From the NCBI GenBank assembly GCA_016987375.1, contig PJRA01000263.1:350437-364490 (forward strand): DNA of 14,054 bases. The letters are read 5' to 3'. Numbering within the stretch: position 1 is the first letter of the stretch; each line of letters opens with the position of its first letter. Made by a program: the position numbers and the translations under genes. Shown piece after piece: positions 1 to 9,901 of the stretch. Under the pieces are notes generated by a model. That model saw only the letters and a program-made list of their open reading frames with translations. It was not told where the DNA came from and did not search any database. The stretch is from Brachionus koreanus (taxonomy: Eukaryota; Rotifera; Eurotatoria; Ploima; Brachionidae).

Positions 1-700
1 ATTTTAAATATTGACTTTATGACTTTTAAACAACTCAAATTAAAAAATTATAAGGCTAAAAAACATTAATTTCTGTTTATATTATTTTCGTATCTTTTGT
101 CTACTAAAAATTTAACTCAAAAGTTTTCACTTAAAAAAACCGCTTTTTTACTGCACAATTAGATGTCATTAACTTCCGATCAAAACAAAAACCATACAAT
201 TTTGTAGATAACATTGAGACTAATCAATTGATACCTAATTGATTTTTTTTTATTTGTTTACAAAACGACTTAAAAAGCTTTCGCCAAAGTAGTCGTTTCT
301 CGAAAATTGAACTTTTTGAACTCAAATTTTAAAATTTTTTTTCAAAGTTCATTTTTTGGGCCTTTCAAGCCCTATTATTTTACTCAAACAAAAGTCAACA
401 GACAAAACAAATGACACTACCTTTAATTTAGTAAGCCAAATGTCTATGTGATACCTTTGCAAAAATTTGCCATTTTTCTTAATATGGTAAAAACCCGATA
501 AACTCATACGCTCACAATCATTAGATCAAGTTTGTTGATTTTTTCCACACAATGTTTGTGTACACATTTAATCTTTTATCTTTTCAAAATGACACTTTTT
601 TAGCACACACATAAAATGGTCTCATAGACTTCGATTCTCTACGATTAGCTCTTTTTTCTCCTTGTCAATTTATGTTTATATTTGAAAAATATTTGAATAT

Positions 701-847
701 ATGAATAAACGACAAGACTCTCGTCTAGGAGTAAATTCTAATGATTTCCTTGATTCAAAACCTTTTTACGAGCATTTTTTTTATCAAAAAGATATACACC
801 AAATTTTTTTGTATTGTAATCATACACAACATTTGTTTTTTTTTTAA
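701..847 (+). other. Small open frame, 48 codons, unassigned
   Basis: An ATG at 701 opens 48 codons ending in TAA at 845-847. The first half (MNKRQDSRLGVNSNDF...) has mixed, protein-like composition. The second half drifts into F/Y/H codons from the local poly-T run. No family is recognised. It may be a relic of a decayed gene or mobile element, or chance. There is no splice or promoter evidence for expression. Confidence 0.15.
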
Positions 848-1047
848 GTAGATCGCGTCTTTTTGTCGTTTAAATAACAGAATTGCTTCTGTTGGTGCTT
901 CTAGTAACAATATTAATATATATTTGATTTTGCACAAAAAAATTTTTTTTTGAATTTAGTTAATTTAAGTAAGTAATTTTTTTTTTTTGATGTTGAAAAA
1001 AAAATTATGATCAAATAACTGTTTGTTTGTTTAATTCTAAAAAATTT

Positions 1048-1215
1048 TATAAACTGAAAAGATTAAATGAAAATTTTGAAATTTTGGTATTATTCCGTCA
1101 TTGTTGGAAAAAAGGTCTGTCACTAGTAGCTCGTGAAATATCTCGAGTGGAAAGTGAAGATGTAAAAACAATTTAAAAGTGTGGTGTTTCAACTCTTTAG
1201 AGGAAGTAAGATTTC
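1048..1215 (+). pseudogene. Possible mariner-type transposase N-terminal relic
   Basis: The frame running from about 1048 to a stop at 1174 reads ...LFRHCWKKGLSLVAREIS followed by RVESEDVKTI. This resembles the first helix-turn-helix of mariner/Tc1 transposases, where a short aromatic/Lys-Lys-Gly stretch precedes an Ala-Arg-Glu-Ile helix and a Glu-Asp turn. After the stop, the neighbouring frame gives a Trp...Phe...Leu-Glu-Glu...Arg-Phe-Leu-Asp-Lys stretch, as expected for the following 'WF..F..G.F.L.DK' segment with a frameshift. Nothing corresponding to the catalytic domain was found. The assignment rests on a short by-eye similarity only. Confidence 0.3.
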
Positions 1216-1310
1216 TCGATAAGACTGCCGCACACATGGGTATTAAAAGTAACATCAAGTTTTGTATTCTTCAAATATCAAATGATCTTTTCACACTTTT
1301 TTTTTTTTAA

Positions 1311-1554
1311 TCGAAAATATGTTCTCACCTTAATTTGATTAACAAAGCCAACAGACGCTGCCTTGTTGTTCCTAATGATTTGATAGATTTCGATATGGAA
1401 CGATGCATTAAAATATGAAGCAGACTACTTAAATATTTCTCTTGATGAACGGCTTTTCAGGCGGGTCATGATGAGAAGTCGATCTTTGTTGTGTGTTTGC
1501 TGGAATTTCCAAGCAATGAGCAATTTGCTGATTTTTATTTTGAAGATTGACTAA
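1311..1554 (+). pseudogene. Unassigned coding-like islet with frameshifts
   Basis: This is a less AT-rich islet in which two plus-strand frames carry protein-like sequence. One frame is open from 1311 to a TGA at 1416 and contains RRCLVVPNDLIDFDMERC. The next frame is open from 1387 to a TAA at 1552 and contains WNDALKYEADYLNISLDERL, then FRRVMM. The first frame resumes at about 1503 with EFPSNEQFADFYFED before a TGA at 1548. The handover between frames looks like an old coding sequence broken by small indels. I do not recognise the family. It could be a transposon gag/transposase part or a host pseudogene. Confidence 0.3.
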
Positions 1555-2180
1555 ATATTGCTTTTTTTTTATTGATAAATTTCAAAAAGTAAAAAAATAT
1601 TCAAAATTTTTGAAATTGCAGTTTTAAAGATTTTTTCAAGCTTCATCAATTAACTTTTATCAAAATTCTGATCTGTTCTAGCATATAGTTTAAGACAACA
1701 CCATAGGCCTTCAAAAGCTCGGTTTAGTTCGCAAAAATTTCACGAAATAATAAAATATTTTATTCTAAAATAAAAAGAATTCTATTTTTTTTTCAGAATT
1801 TTTTTTTCCTTTCAGAAAATGTGTCGATTCAAAAACACAATTTAGATAATATGTATGATAATGGTTATTTTCATACTGTAACAAATCTAAAATAAATAAA
1901 ATTTAAATCAGACGACTAAAACATACAGTATTGCATATGAATTTAGACGCACTATTTTTTTTTCATATGTTTATTTTGTAAGGCATTAAAAAATAAAAAT
2001 TTGCTTTAAAAATTTATTTAATAAAAATCGATTTAAAAAAAAAACAATATCTGCCTTTCAAATTGATATATGAAAATTCGATTTTACACTTAGCTAAAAA
2101 ATTGAAATTAAAAAAGATCATAAAAATGTCATGCAAAATTTTTGCACAAAAGTTTAGACGCACATCTTTCATCTCTAAAA

Positions 2181-2299
2181 TTAGATTGACATAATTGTGG
2201 ATATCTCTAAATTTGTTAATTAACTAATTCATTGGTGTATAAATGAATAGCTTCTCAGCAATGAGAAGACGACTTCAAGGATACTAATACAAATATTAT
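2181..2299 (+). repeat. Degenerate third copy of the ~150-bp repeat family
   Basis: It aligns in the same orientation with the copy at 4254-4404. GACAT..TTGT.GATATC, then GTTAATTAACTAA, then AATAGCT.CTC, then CAAGGATACTAATA with AAATATTA at the end appear in the same order. The internal part is shortened by roughly 30 bases and many positions differ, so this is an older insertion. No target duplication could be seen. Confidence 0.5.
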
Positions 2300-2610
2300 T
2301 GATGAACAAATTTATTAAGAACATAAGATTCACTTTTTTGGAACAAATACATCAAAATCTCAATACTTATTTGTCATAATTGATCATACTTGATTATTTT
2401 GATTCAGTTAAATATTTTTTTCTCTCATTAGGTTTAAGTTTTATGAAATTTGGTACAGAAAAAAAAAAGAAGAACAGATATTAATGCAAAAAAGGCTTAT
2501 AAGTTGCTTTAGGAGGTTAAAAAAATTTAATCATTGTAAATTTGACAAACAATAGAAGCTTTCTGTAATAATTTCATTTTAGTGATGCAATTTAATTTGT
2601 ATTCTTTTAG

Positions 2611-3250
2611 AATGAAGAGCTTAGACGGTGGTCTCTCTAACTTGATTCGTCTGTTGGTGGGCTCTGCCGAATTGATGGAGTCAAAAAAGCCGGACCGCAA
2701 AAGCCGAGTGGTCACCTATTATGGCGTGATGACTGTGATCCTCAACAACCTGATTACCAGACTGGATCAAATGTTTCTTCAACACCACAACAGACGCAAT
2801 AGATGGCACAATAGACTTGTTGATAGCATCAGAAACTTCGAACATCGAATCGAAAGATTTTTGGACTCGTTCAACAGGGCCAATAGATACAGTCACCCCA
2901 AATGTCATCATAGATACAATTGTCTTATATACACAATTTTGGGTTTTATTCAAAGATTTTTGGCCGGATTTGGCCTTCAAGCTGCTATCAAGCTTGTCGG
3001 TTCTATTGGCACTCTAATCAAAAAACCAAGAGTTTTGATCAAACTTTTAAAAGACAAAGACAATTTTCAATTGGGTATGTTTTTGGGATGTTTCACGTTT
3101 GTCTTTAGAGCAGTTAGTTGTGCGCTTAGGTGGCTAACTAACTCGCATGACAAGCTGCATGGACTAATTGCGGGCTTTTTTGCCGGATGGTCAATGGTCT
3201 TTTATAAAAGTTCATCTATTGCACTTTATTTGAACTTTAAATTGTTAGAG
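2611..3250 (+). CDS. TMEM135: TMEM135-family membrane protein, first exon in window (5' partial gene)
   Basis: TMEM135 is a multi-pass protein of peroxisomes and mitochondria, linked in animals to mitochondrial dynamics and lipid/cholesterol handling. This exon supplies one base to complete a split codon and then 213 codons. Counting Met 2612 as residue 1, there is a DGGLSNLIRLLVG segment (5-17), matching the family's '..GL...R.+VG'. A His/Cys-rich HPKCHHRYNC (95-104) and GFIQRFLAGFGLQ (111-123) follow, then NFQLGMFLGCF (151-161), SCALRWL (169-175) and KLHGLIAGFFAGWSM (181-195) with FYKSSSIALYL (198-208). These are the hallmark Tim17-like membrane segments. Acceptor ATTCTTTTAG is at 2601-2610 and donor GTAATT is at 3251. 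About 190 N-terminal residues are missing relative to the ~458-residue vertebrate protein. Residues 22-92 do not resemble the family. The ATG at 2612 falls directly after the acceptor and is probably internal. Confidence 0.88.
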
Positions 3251-4987
3251 GTAATTATTTTTTCTTCAAATTTAGCTTTATTCCAGCGTCCCATCTTAAA
3301 AAAAAGCCAAATTGATCAAGGTCTAAAATTCAATTTTTTTTAAGATTTTTTTTTTATTTTAATTTACTCTGCTAAAAAAAAAACATTTTAAAAAATTGAA
3401 TTTTTTTTCGTCTTCCCTCACCACAGGACTGACTAAATTTAAAAATTTAGATAAAACAAAAGAAAAAAATTTAAAAAAAAAACATTTTATTAGACAAAAG
3501 TCTAAAATTTTGCTTTGATGTAACAAAAAAGGCAAAAATACAATTTCTAAATAAAAAATTTTTTTTTGCATTTAGTGATTTGATAATCTACCGTCTTTGA
3601 ATTTAAAAATTCTATTACCTTAATTTAAAATTTTTTTTTCTAAAAACTAAATAAGATTTTATCAAGCAGATCTTTAGAATTTTTTAATTTAAAAAAAAAT
3701 ATTATCCATTTTCAATACTAGCCAAAAAAAAAAAGTACACAATTTCTAATTATACTTGGTATGGCATTGTGAAATTCAATGGAAAAAACTACATGGTTTG
3801 TTGCACATTTTTTACCCGAAAAAGAAAAATTTTTACTCTCTTTTATATTAGATTAATATTATTTACGCTTTATTTTTTGTCGTTTTCTTACAAAAAAAAT
3901 ATTTTTGATTAAAAAGGTGCAACAAAATATGTTGCGATTTTATGCAGTATTTTTTAAAATTTTTTGTATTTTGGTAAATTTAAATTTATCAAAAAAACAA
4001 AAAATTTCTGTGTTTTTTTCCATTGATTACTTTTTAATTTTCGTTATTTGTTTAATATAGAACAATTTAATTCAAAAAAATATGAAAAAATTATGTGTTA
4101 AATCTACTAAAATTAAAGAAATTGACTTGTTTTTAGACTTGTTACTTATAAACAACTCTATAATAAAAATAATAATAATAGTTAATATTTTATGGTCAAT
4201 TTCAAAAGACTGAATTATTTTTCTCTTAGAAAAGCGACTAGAAATTAAGATTTGTGATATAGCGACATCTTTGTCGATATCACTGGATTAGTTAACTAAC
4301 TAAACATTGAGCGTTTAAGTTAGAATGAAGCATAAATAGCTGCTCCTAAACGCCTAACGAGGAGATCGGATAGACGGACCCAAGGGTACTAATGTAAACA
4401 TTACAAGATTTCATTTTATCTTTTCTTTAAAAAAATTAAAAACTATAAAATTTCTAATAAAAATTAAGATTTTTAAAATTTTTAATATATAACTCATTTT
4501 TGAACGATTTTTTTAGAAAAATAAAAGTTAAAATCAAAAAAGTAAAATCTACAATTTGTTCAAAATTGAGTCTACATAAAAACCGAGGGGTCATTGGGTA
4601 CCATATACAAAAATGGGGTAAAATTTTCATCTTTTTTGGGCTAAAAATTGATAATTTTCTTTTTAATTTTTTTAAAAATACTCCTAAAAATAAAAATAAA
4701 AAACAATCATTGAAAATTGAATACTATTATTACTACTGCAATAAGTATTTCTTTTTAATTTTTGTTGTATGATTAATTGTAATAAGTTTATGTAAAATTC
4801 AATTATAAATTTCAAGATATAAAGTTAATAATTTTAAAATAAATTGCAAAAAATCTTTTATTTTGGACTTAAAATATTTTAGCATTTTTAATCTAATTTT
4901 ACAAAACTCTTTTTAATAGTTACAACTATTTTTTTAAAAAAAAAATAAAAATCAAAAATTAATTTTTTTTTTCAATTTTTTTTCAAG
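3251..4987 (+). other. Intron between TMEM135 exons
   Basis: This 1,737-bp phase-0 intron runs from donor GTAATT to acceptor TTTTTTTTCAAG. It is very AT-rich, with many A and T runs. Its only recognisable content is the repeat copy at 4254-4404. The open frame of 90 codons around 4500-4772 is Lys/Phe/Asn/Tyr-rich, has no ATG start, and reads as low-complexity intron DNA. Confidence 0.8.
4247..4411 (+). repeat. ~150-bp dispersed repeat, copy A, with 7-bp target duplication
   Basis: The 151-bp body (4254-4404) is flanked by direct repeats AAGATTT at 4247-4253 and 4405-4411. The reverse complement at 11459-11610 is about 85-90% identical by eye over its whole length. The unit begins GTGATATAGCGACA and ends AATGTAAACATTA. 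It contains several potential stems: an opening hairpin GTGATAT(AG)CGACA / TGTCGATATCAC, a GCGTTTA / TAAACGC pairing, CTCCT / AGGAG, and the terminal TAATGT / ACATTA palindrome. It has no clear tRNA A/B boxes and no long terminal inverted repeat, so it could be a SINE or a small non-autonomous DNA element. Confidence 0.8.
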
Positions 4988-5086
4988 ATACTTTGGATGA
5001 TTGGAGTTAAAAATAAAAAATTGCCATTAGTAAAACCATTCGATATCATATTGTATACAATATCAACTGGATTTGTTCTATGGGTG
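4988..5086 (+). CDS. TMEM135: TMEM135-family membrane protein, second exon in window
   Basis: This exon is 99 bases (33 codons), phase 0 at both ends, between acceptor TTTCAAG (ending 4987) and donor GTAAGT (5087). It begins ILWMIGVKNKKLPLV and continues KPFDIILYTISTGFVLWV. These match the TMEM135 segment after 'KL+E', where a G..A/K.P linker precedes the '..II+S+ST' membrane helix. It joins in frame to the preceding KLLE and the following ALYEPHN. Because it is a multiple of three, skipping it would keep the frame but remove a membrane helix. Confidence 0.85.
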
Positions 5087-5994
5087 GTAAGTAAAACTAT
5101 TTATTTCAATTTATTATCATAAAATTCTGCGTCTTATCTATTTATTTTCTAATAATCAAGGCTCTAAGGTGTTTGTATAAATCTTGTTGAAAGCTTCTAT
5201 AGATAATTAATTATCATAAGTAATAAAATTTTTGCTTGAAAGAAGTTTTTATTTCACTACTTCGAACCATGCATTTAATTCAATTCAATTAATCATTTTC
5301 TTTCTTTTAAATAATTTATTTTTATTAGAGTTTTTTTTTTGCGATCAAAAATTATTAAATAGGCCAACAACTAAAGCTCAAATTTGTTGAGCATTATATT
5401 TGTTCTTCAACTACTTATTTTTATTTTCTGAGCGTAAAAGACATAATTCTTAATTTATTCCTCTTAAGTAGTTTTAATATTTTATTTAATGTGTATCATA
5501 AAGAGCATGATTTTTCTTGGCAATTGCATTCTCTTATAATACTTTAAAAAATTACTAAATTAGGAATAGTCAACAAATATTTTTATCGTTTTAAGCCTAA
5601 TTCAGTTATTTCTTAGATCGAATGTAAAATTGCTAATAGACTCGTTTTTCAGGAAGTAATGGGGTCTAAGAATAAAAAAAAGTTTAAAATTCAATAAAAT
5701 TTCAGAAAATATTTGGAAGAAATTTTCACTCTTTAAAATTTTTTCTTTTTTATTTTGTTAATTTAGAAAAAGTCAATAAATTTTGCGCTTTTTTTTTTAA
5801 TTTTTTTTTTACACATTTTCCAGTACATCTTTTTTTGCCATTGTTTAACTAGCTGAAAAAAGCTTAGCGTTATCTTGAAGAAACAAATCAAACTTACAGT
5901 TGACCAATATTTTTACTAGATTTCTGAAGTAAAATATATTTTAATCGGACTCATCACTCAGTCATCAGCTTATCAACTAACTAAGAATAATTCT

Positions 5995-6431
5995 TGTCAC
6001 GTATCTCAGAAGGGCAAAATGAAAATAATTTTACATTTTTACATTTTCATATTTTTAGATTTTTTGTGCAATTTTTCAGAAAATTAAAAAAACTCCTTCA
6101 AATTATTTGGTAAACAAAAATAAAATTAAAAAATTACTTAAATATTGCACAAAAAATCTAAAAATATGAAAATGTAAAAATGTAAAATTATTTTCATTTT
6201 GCCCTCAGAAGCTAGACACTTCGAAATCCTGAAAAATGCATTTACTACCTAAAGCACATCTTGACTTAATTAAAGACCTGTGTTATCAACACGAGAATAC
6301 AGGTATAAATAGAGATTCAATTCTTAGAACTTCAGAACGTTCAATTATCTTAATAAAGCTTTAAAAACAATATATTGTATTCTTATTAAATATCAGCTCA
6401 GAGTCTTTGAAATTCCATTAAACACACAACA
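5995..6431 (+). repeat. Possible solo LTR, interrupted by a MITE
   Basis: With the MITE removed, this reads like a retrotransposon LTR. A possible TG start lies at 5995. A TATA box (TATAAATAG, 6304-6312) and a poly(A) signal (AATAAA, 6352-6357) follow, then an ACACACAACA end at 6422-6431. Base composition is less AT-rich than its surroundings. I could not find matching target duplications at these ends, so the boundaries are guesses. A decayed host promoter or another repeat is possible. Confidence 0.3.
6005..6211. mobile_element. 191-bp palindromic MITE with 8-bp target duplication
   Basis: The body at 6013-6203 is flanked by perfect direct repeats CTCAGAAG (6005-6012 and 6204-6211). Its arms, 6013-6072 and 6144-6203, are identical inverted repeats of 60 bases beginning GGCAAAATGAAAAT, around a 71-base A/T-rich centre. 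It has no coding capacity. An 8-bp duplication is typical of hAT-like and some other DNA transposon superfamilies. The GGC terminus does not settle which. The lack of any mismatch between the arms suggests a recent insertion or arm homogenisation. Confidence 0.92.
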
Positions 6432-7702
6432 TCGCCTTTTTATTAAAGAGTCCATTCATTTAGAGATTTTCTACCATTTTCTACCAAAGCTGTCGAAATC
6501 TTTCTTCTTTTAAAGACTCGTTTCTCCATTATTAAATTTGTAAAACCAGTCTTGTACCCCTCTTACAAACATCTTTACTTTCCACTTAACATATTACACG
6601 AGTTACTGCAGATACACCTTTTTTCAAATAATGACATAACAGTATCAAAATTTCTAAATTTTCATTTAAAATTTTCTTTTATAAAATTTATTAGAATTAA
6701 ATAAACAAACAGACAATTTTTATTTCAAACCTTCTTAAAATAATTATTCTACAATTAGATTAATTTCTCAAATCAATAATTCTTATTCAATAAAACGTTT
6801 AAATCTAAAAGCTTTTCAATAATTTTTTTTTTAGAAATTTCTATTGAACTATCATTAATAGCATAATATTCTGAACAGCGTGTGTTTTTAATTCAAACAT
6901 TTTCAATTGTCCAGAATCTCTTATATCTCTGTAATTCTGCTATTTATTCTCTTTTTCCAAGTTCTCTAGATTTTTCTATCAGGAAAATTGAATTTAAATT
7001 TAAAAAAAAATAAGCCTTATTTCAGGTAGGAATAAATCAGATTAATAAAAATAAGTAGGAATTAACTATAATGTCAAATTTTGATATCAATTGCATTGCA
7101 ATTTATTCAGTCTTTTAAATCTTAAAACTTTCTAATTTTAGTTTAGAAATTTGCAAATATGCAGTGCAATGAAAGTGCTCATTTTAATTTTTTAAAAATT
7201 TTGAATAATAAAAATTTTATGCTTTCTATAATCCGATTTTTGTTTTAAGTAAGAAAGCTATTTATTTAAAGAAAAATTTAAAATTAAAATTAATCAATAA
7301 GTATAACTTGAAAGTTTTTTTTTCAAAATTCCAAGCTTTCCCATTGGGGATATTATTTTCTCTAGGATTGATTTCAAGTTATTATTTAGAATATTTTGAA
7401 CGTTTTGCTTTTTAATTTTTGAGAAGAAACAAGTTAATTTTTAATGAGATAAATTTTTTTGTATCACAGTCACTAGAAAAGTCATAAAAGAATAGAAAAT
7501 CAAAAATTTCACAAACTTAAAAGAAAGATAAATTTAATTAGAAAATACCAGATTTTAATGATCTCAGCATTATTATGGTTTTCTTCCTTGTCAAACAATA
7601 AATTATTCAAAAAATCATTATTATGTAGAATAATATGATAGAATTTTATTTAATTCATTGATTCATTTGCTCAAATGAAATTTTCTGATTAAATTCTTAT
7701 AC

Positions 7703-7715
7703 ATATATATATATT
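7703..7715. repeat. (AT)n microsatellite
   Basis: This is a short pure AT dinucleotide run inside the large intron. Confidence 0.7.
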
Positions 7716-8036
7716 TTGATTTAAAAAAGATTTGTGAGATAATTCAATATTATTCGAAGAAAATCACATTAAAATTAGCCGCTAGGACATTTTATTTTTC
7801 ATTAAAATATTAATTTTTTATTTGAAATAAAATTACTCTCTATATTTGTTAATTAGAATAATTTTTATGAATGTTCATTATAATTTCTAAGAGTAAAAGT
7901 AAACTTGACTATTAACCAAAAGTATTTGAATTTTCAGTCAGCTGGTCAAGTTTTAAAAATTTGTCTTTTTTTAAAAATAGTGAAAATAATTTTAAGAAAG
8001 CGTATTCACTCTTATTACTTTTGAATTCCACTCAAG

Positions 8037-9113
8037 TCAATCTTCTTCTTATCTTCTCCTCATTTACCATTTCGATGAACTCTTTTGTGATTGCTGACCT
8101 CCATGTTACTGCTGGTCTTCCTACATTATCCCGCCCTTAAGGCGTCCCTGTTTCTTTCATTCTAAGTACATGTCCAAGCTATCGCAATCTTTTGTTCTTG
8201 ATGCATTGACTCAATGGCTCTGAAGTTGTTCTTTTGTATAGATCAGCATTCGACAATGTCTCAGGCCAGTGAATCTTCCGCATGCTTTCAGTGTAAAAGG
8301 TGTTCAGGCTTTTTCTGTCGTATTCACACATCCACTATCATTCACTTCTATCATTCACAGTCATCAGTGTTGGTTTTACTACTGAGTTGTAGAGTTTAAG
8401 TTTTGTATCCTTGATGCAGCTGGTTGAAATCCAAGCTGGTTTTCGATTTGTGTATCATCAATGGTGATCGTGTTATCCAATTTAGTGTTTATGCACATAA
8501 CTTTCGTTTTGGCCTCATTTATTTCGAGTTCAGTTGGTTTAGTTGGTCCTTGTTCGCCAGACCTTGTGTCTTCATATGCATATGTCCTTCTGTTCTAGTT
8601 ATAACCTCCAGATCATCCGCAAAGTCTAATTCTTCAAGCATTGTTGTTAATCCCCATTGTATACCCCTCGCACTGACAGTTGTTTTCTTCATGACATGGA
8701 ATAGTGTCCGAGAGAGAACGCATCCTTGTCTGACTCTTGTACACACTCTGAATTTCTCGTAGAAGAGTTTTATCAAGTTTACTTTGTTCTATTGAAGGCC
8801 ATATGATCTTAGCATGGGCCACAAAGTTTCTCTGTGATGCTATAAAAGGCTTTCTTGAAGTGAATGAAGTTAAGATACAAGGGATTATTTCATTTCAGGC
8901 TTTGTTCTTTGATGTTCCTAAACGCAAATATTTGGTCTATACACCATTTACCTTGTCTAAATCCTGCTTGTTCTTGACTATGTATAACATTTAAGAAATT
9001 TCTGTTTATTTCTGGAATCATGCTACATAATGCTTTGCTTGCTATTGGTACCAGTGTTATTTCACGCCAATTGTCACGGGTCATTTTGTTCCCTTTTTTA
9101 GGAAACTTTATTT
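8037..9113 (-). pseudogene. Decayed non-LTR retrotransposon reverse transcriptase (LINE relic A)
   Basis: Read on the minus strand, the fragment starts in the reverse-transcriptase domain (KKGN, then NWREITLVPIASKAL) and continues through EQAGFRQGKWCIDQIFAFRN to motif A. It then has IKLFYEKFRV..TRVRQGCVLS and the catalytic FADD box (8612-8623). C-terminal LINE segments follow: KTKVMCINT, KLKLYNSVVKPTLM, then WPETLSNADLYKRT at about 8233-8273. LGHVLRMKETG (8157-8187) and GRPAVTWRSAI come last. The order matches the endonuclease/reverse-transcriptase polyproteins of the CR1/jockey/I-like group common in invertebrates. It is dead: motif A reads FIHFKKAFYS, with both acidic residues replaced (codons 8860-8862 and 8842-8844). 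Stops and frameshifts are scattered, and the N-terminus and true 3' end are absent. Confidence 0.9.
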
Positions 9114-9840
9114 ATAATAAACATTAATAGATTTTAATTTTTTTAGAAATTAATATTTCTATAAAAATAAATTTCTACACGTTTTTTAAGCAAAAAAAAA
9201 ATGATGGTTTTTTCTTTGAGTTGTTTTTTGAATTTATTAAAATAGCATAATAACTTATTTTTAAAGCTTTTGTAAATAAGTAAGAAAATAAGAAAAAAAT
9301 TTCTAGAATCAGACTGATTTTTATTTTTTTTTAATTAGTTTTTCATCATTCGTAACAGGAAGTAAAATGATTTTATTGACAAGAGTCACTTGAGTAATTG
9401 AAAAAATTTTTTTTGATAATTACAGCTCGTTTTTTTTTTATATTTTAATCAAAATTTAACAAAAAAAAAAAAGAGAAAAACTCCTAAAGTCACAAAAAAA
9501 AGTCGTTTGAATTTTACAAGTTTTTTAAATAAAAGTAATATAGAGTACTAATTTTTTTTACACAAAATTTTTTTTTTAATTTTTAATTTCATTATTAATA
9601 ATATTCTTTCTGCTTCAAATACTATTCTGTCAATTAGCTTAGAAAACAGTCTTTCAGTATTCAAATTTGACTTATAATATAAGTGATAAGGGCTAATTGT
9701 GTTACCCAACAAAATGTAAACTTGACTCCAAGACATATTTAATCAAAGAACTAAATGAAATCATGGAAGAAAATTAATTACTTAAAATTCATTCCTTTAT
9801 TAAGCTTTATAATTTTCTAAAATAGTTTTATTATCTAAGG
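9114..9840. other. AT-rich intron DNA with no feature seen
   Basis: The sequence is poly-A/T rich with no recognisable coding or repeat content. The 62-codon minus-strand frame at 9548-9736 is low complexity towards its end and matches nothing I know. Confidence 0.6.
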
Positions 9841-9844
9841 ATAT

Positions 9845-9901
9845 TTAGATAAATTGTTATAATTATAGTTCATAGTATTATAATTATAACAATCTATCTA
9901 A
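9845..9901. repeat. 22-bp near-perfect hairpin
   Basis: Arms 9845-9866 and 9880-9901 are inverted repeats with one mismatch (TTAGATAAATTG... against ...CAATCTATCTAA), separated by 13 bases. It could be a small MITE remnant, a transcript hairpin, or simple AT palindromy. The non-repetitive arm sequence argues against chance. Confidence 0.7.

Larger units (their letters stand above)
1..2610. other. Upstream intron or intergenic DNA, mostly AT-rich
   Basis: No convincing gene is visible here. The stretch ends in a splice acceptor (ATTCTTTTAG, 2601-2610) feeding the TMEM135 exon, so at least its 3' part is intron, and all of it may be. It is dominated by A/T homopolymers. Four islets stand out and are listed separately: a small open frame at 701-847, a mariner-like relic at 1048-1215, an unassigned coding-like islet at 1311-1554, and a degenerate copy of the 150-bp repeat near 2181-2299. 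I looked for the N-terminal part of TMEM135 here and did not find it. Confidence 0.6.

Noticed and set aside
1..2500. N-terminal TMEM135 exons
   Set aside because: No segment in any plus-strand frame resembles the family's N-terminal membrane region.
2681..2980. 99-codon open frame on the minus strand opposite the TMEM135 exon
   Set aside because: It lies in exact codon register with the supported plus-strand exon, an arrangement that often yields stop-free antisense. No family, splice or promoter evidence supports it.
4254..4404. Hammerhead or other self-cleaving ribozyme in the 150-bp repeat
   Set aside because: The repeat has clear stems but no CTGATGA...GAAA core on either strand.
4500..4772. 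90-codon plus-strand open frame in the first intron
   Set aside because: It has a non-ATG start and low-complexity Lys/Phe/Tyr composition, as expected from AT-rich intron DNA.
8214..8399. Plus-strand open frames over 8214-8994
   Set aside because: They are antisense shadows of the LINE reverse-transcriptase relic on the minus strand.
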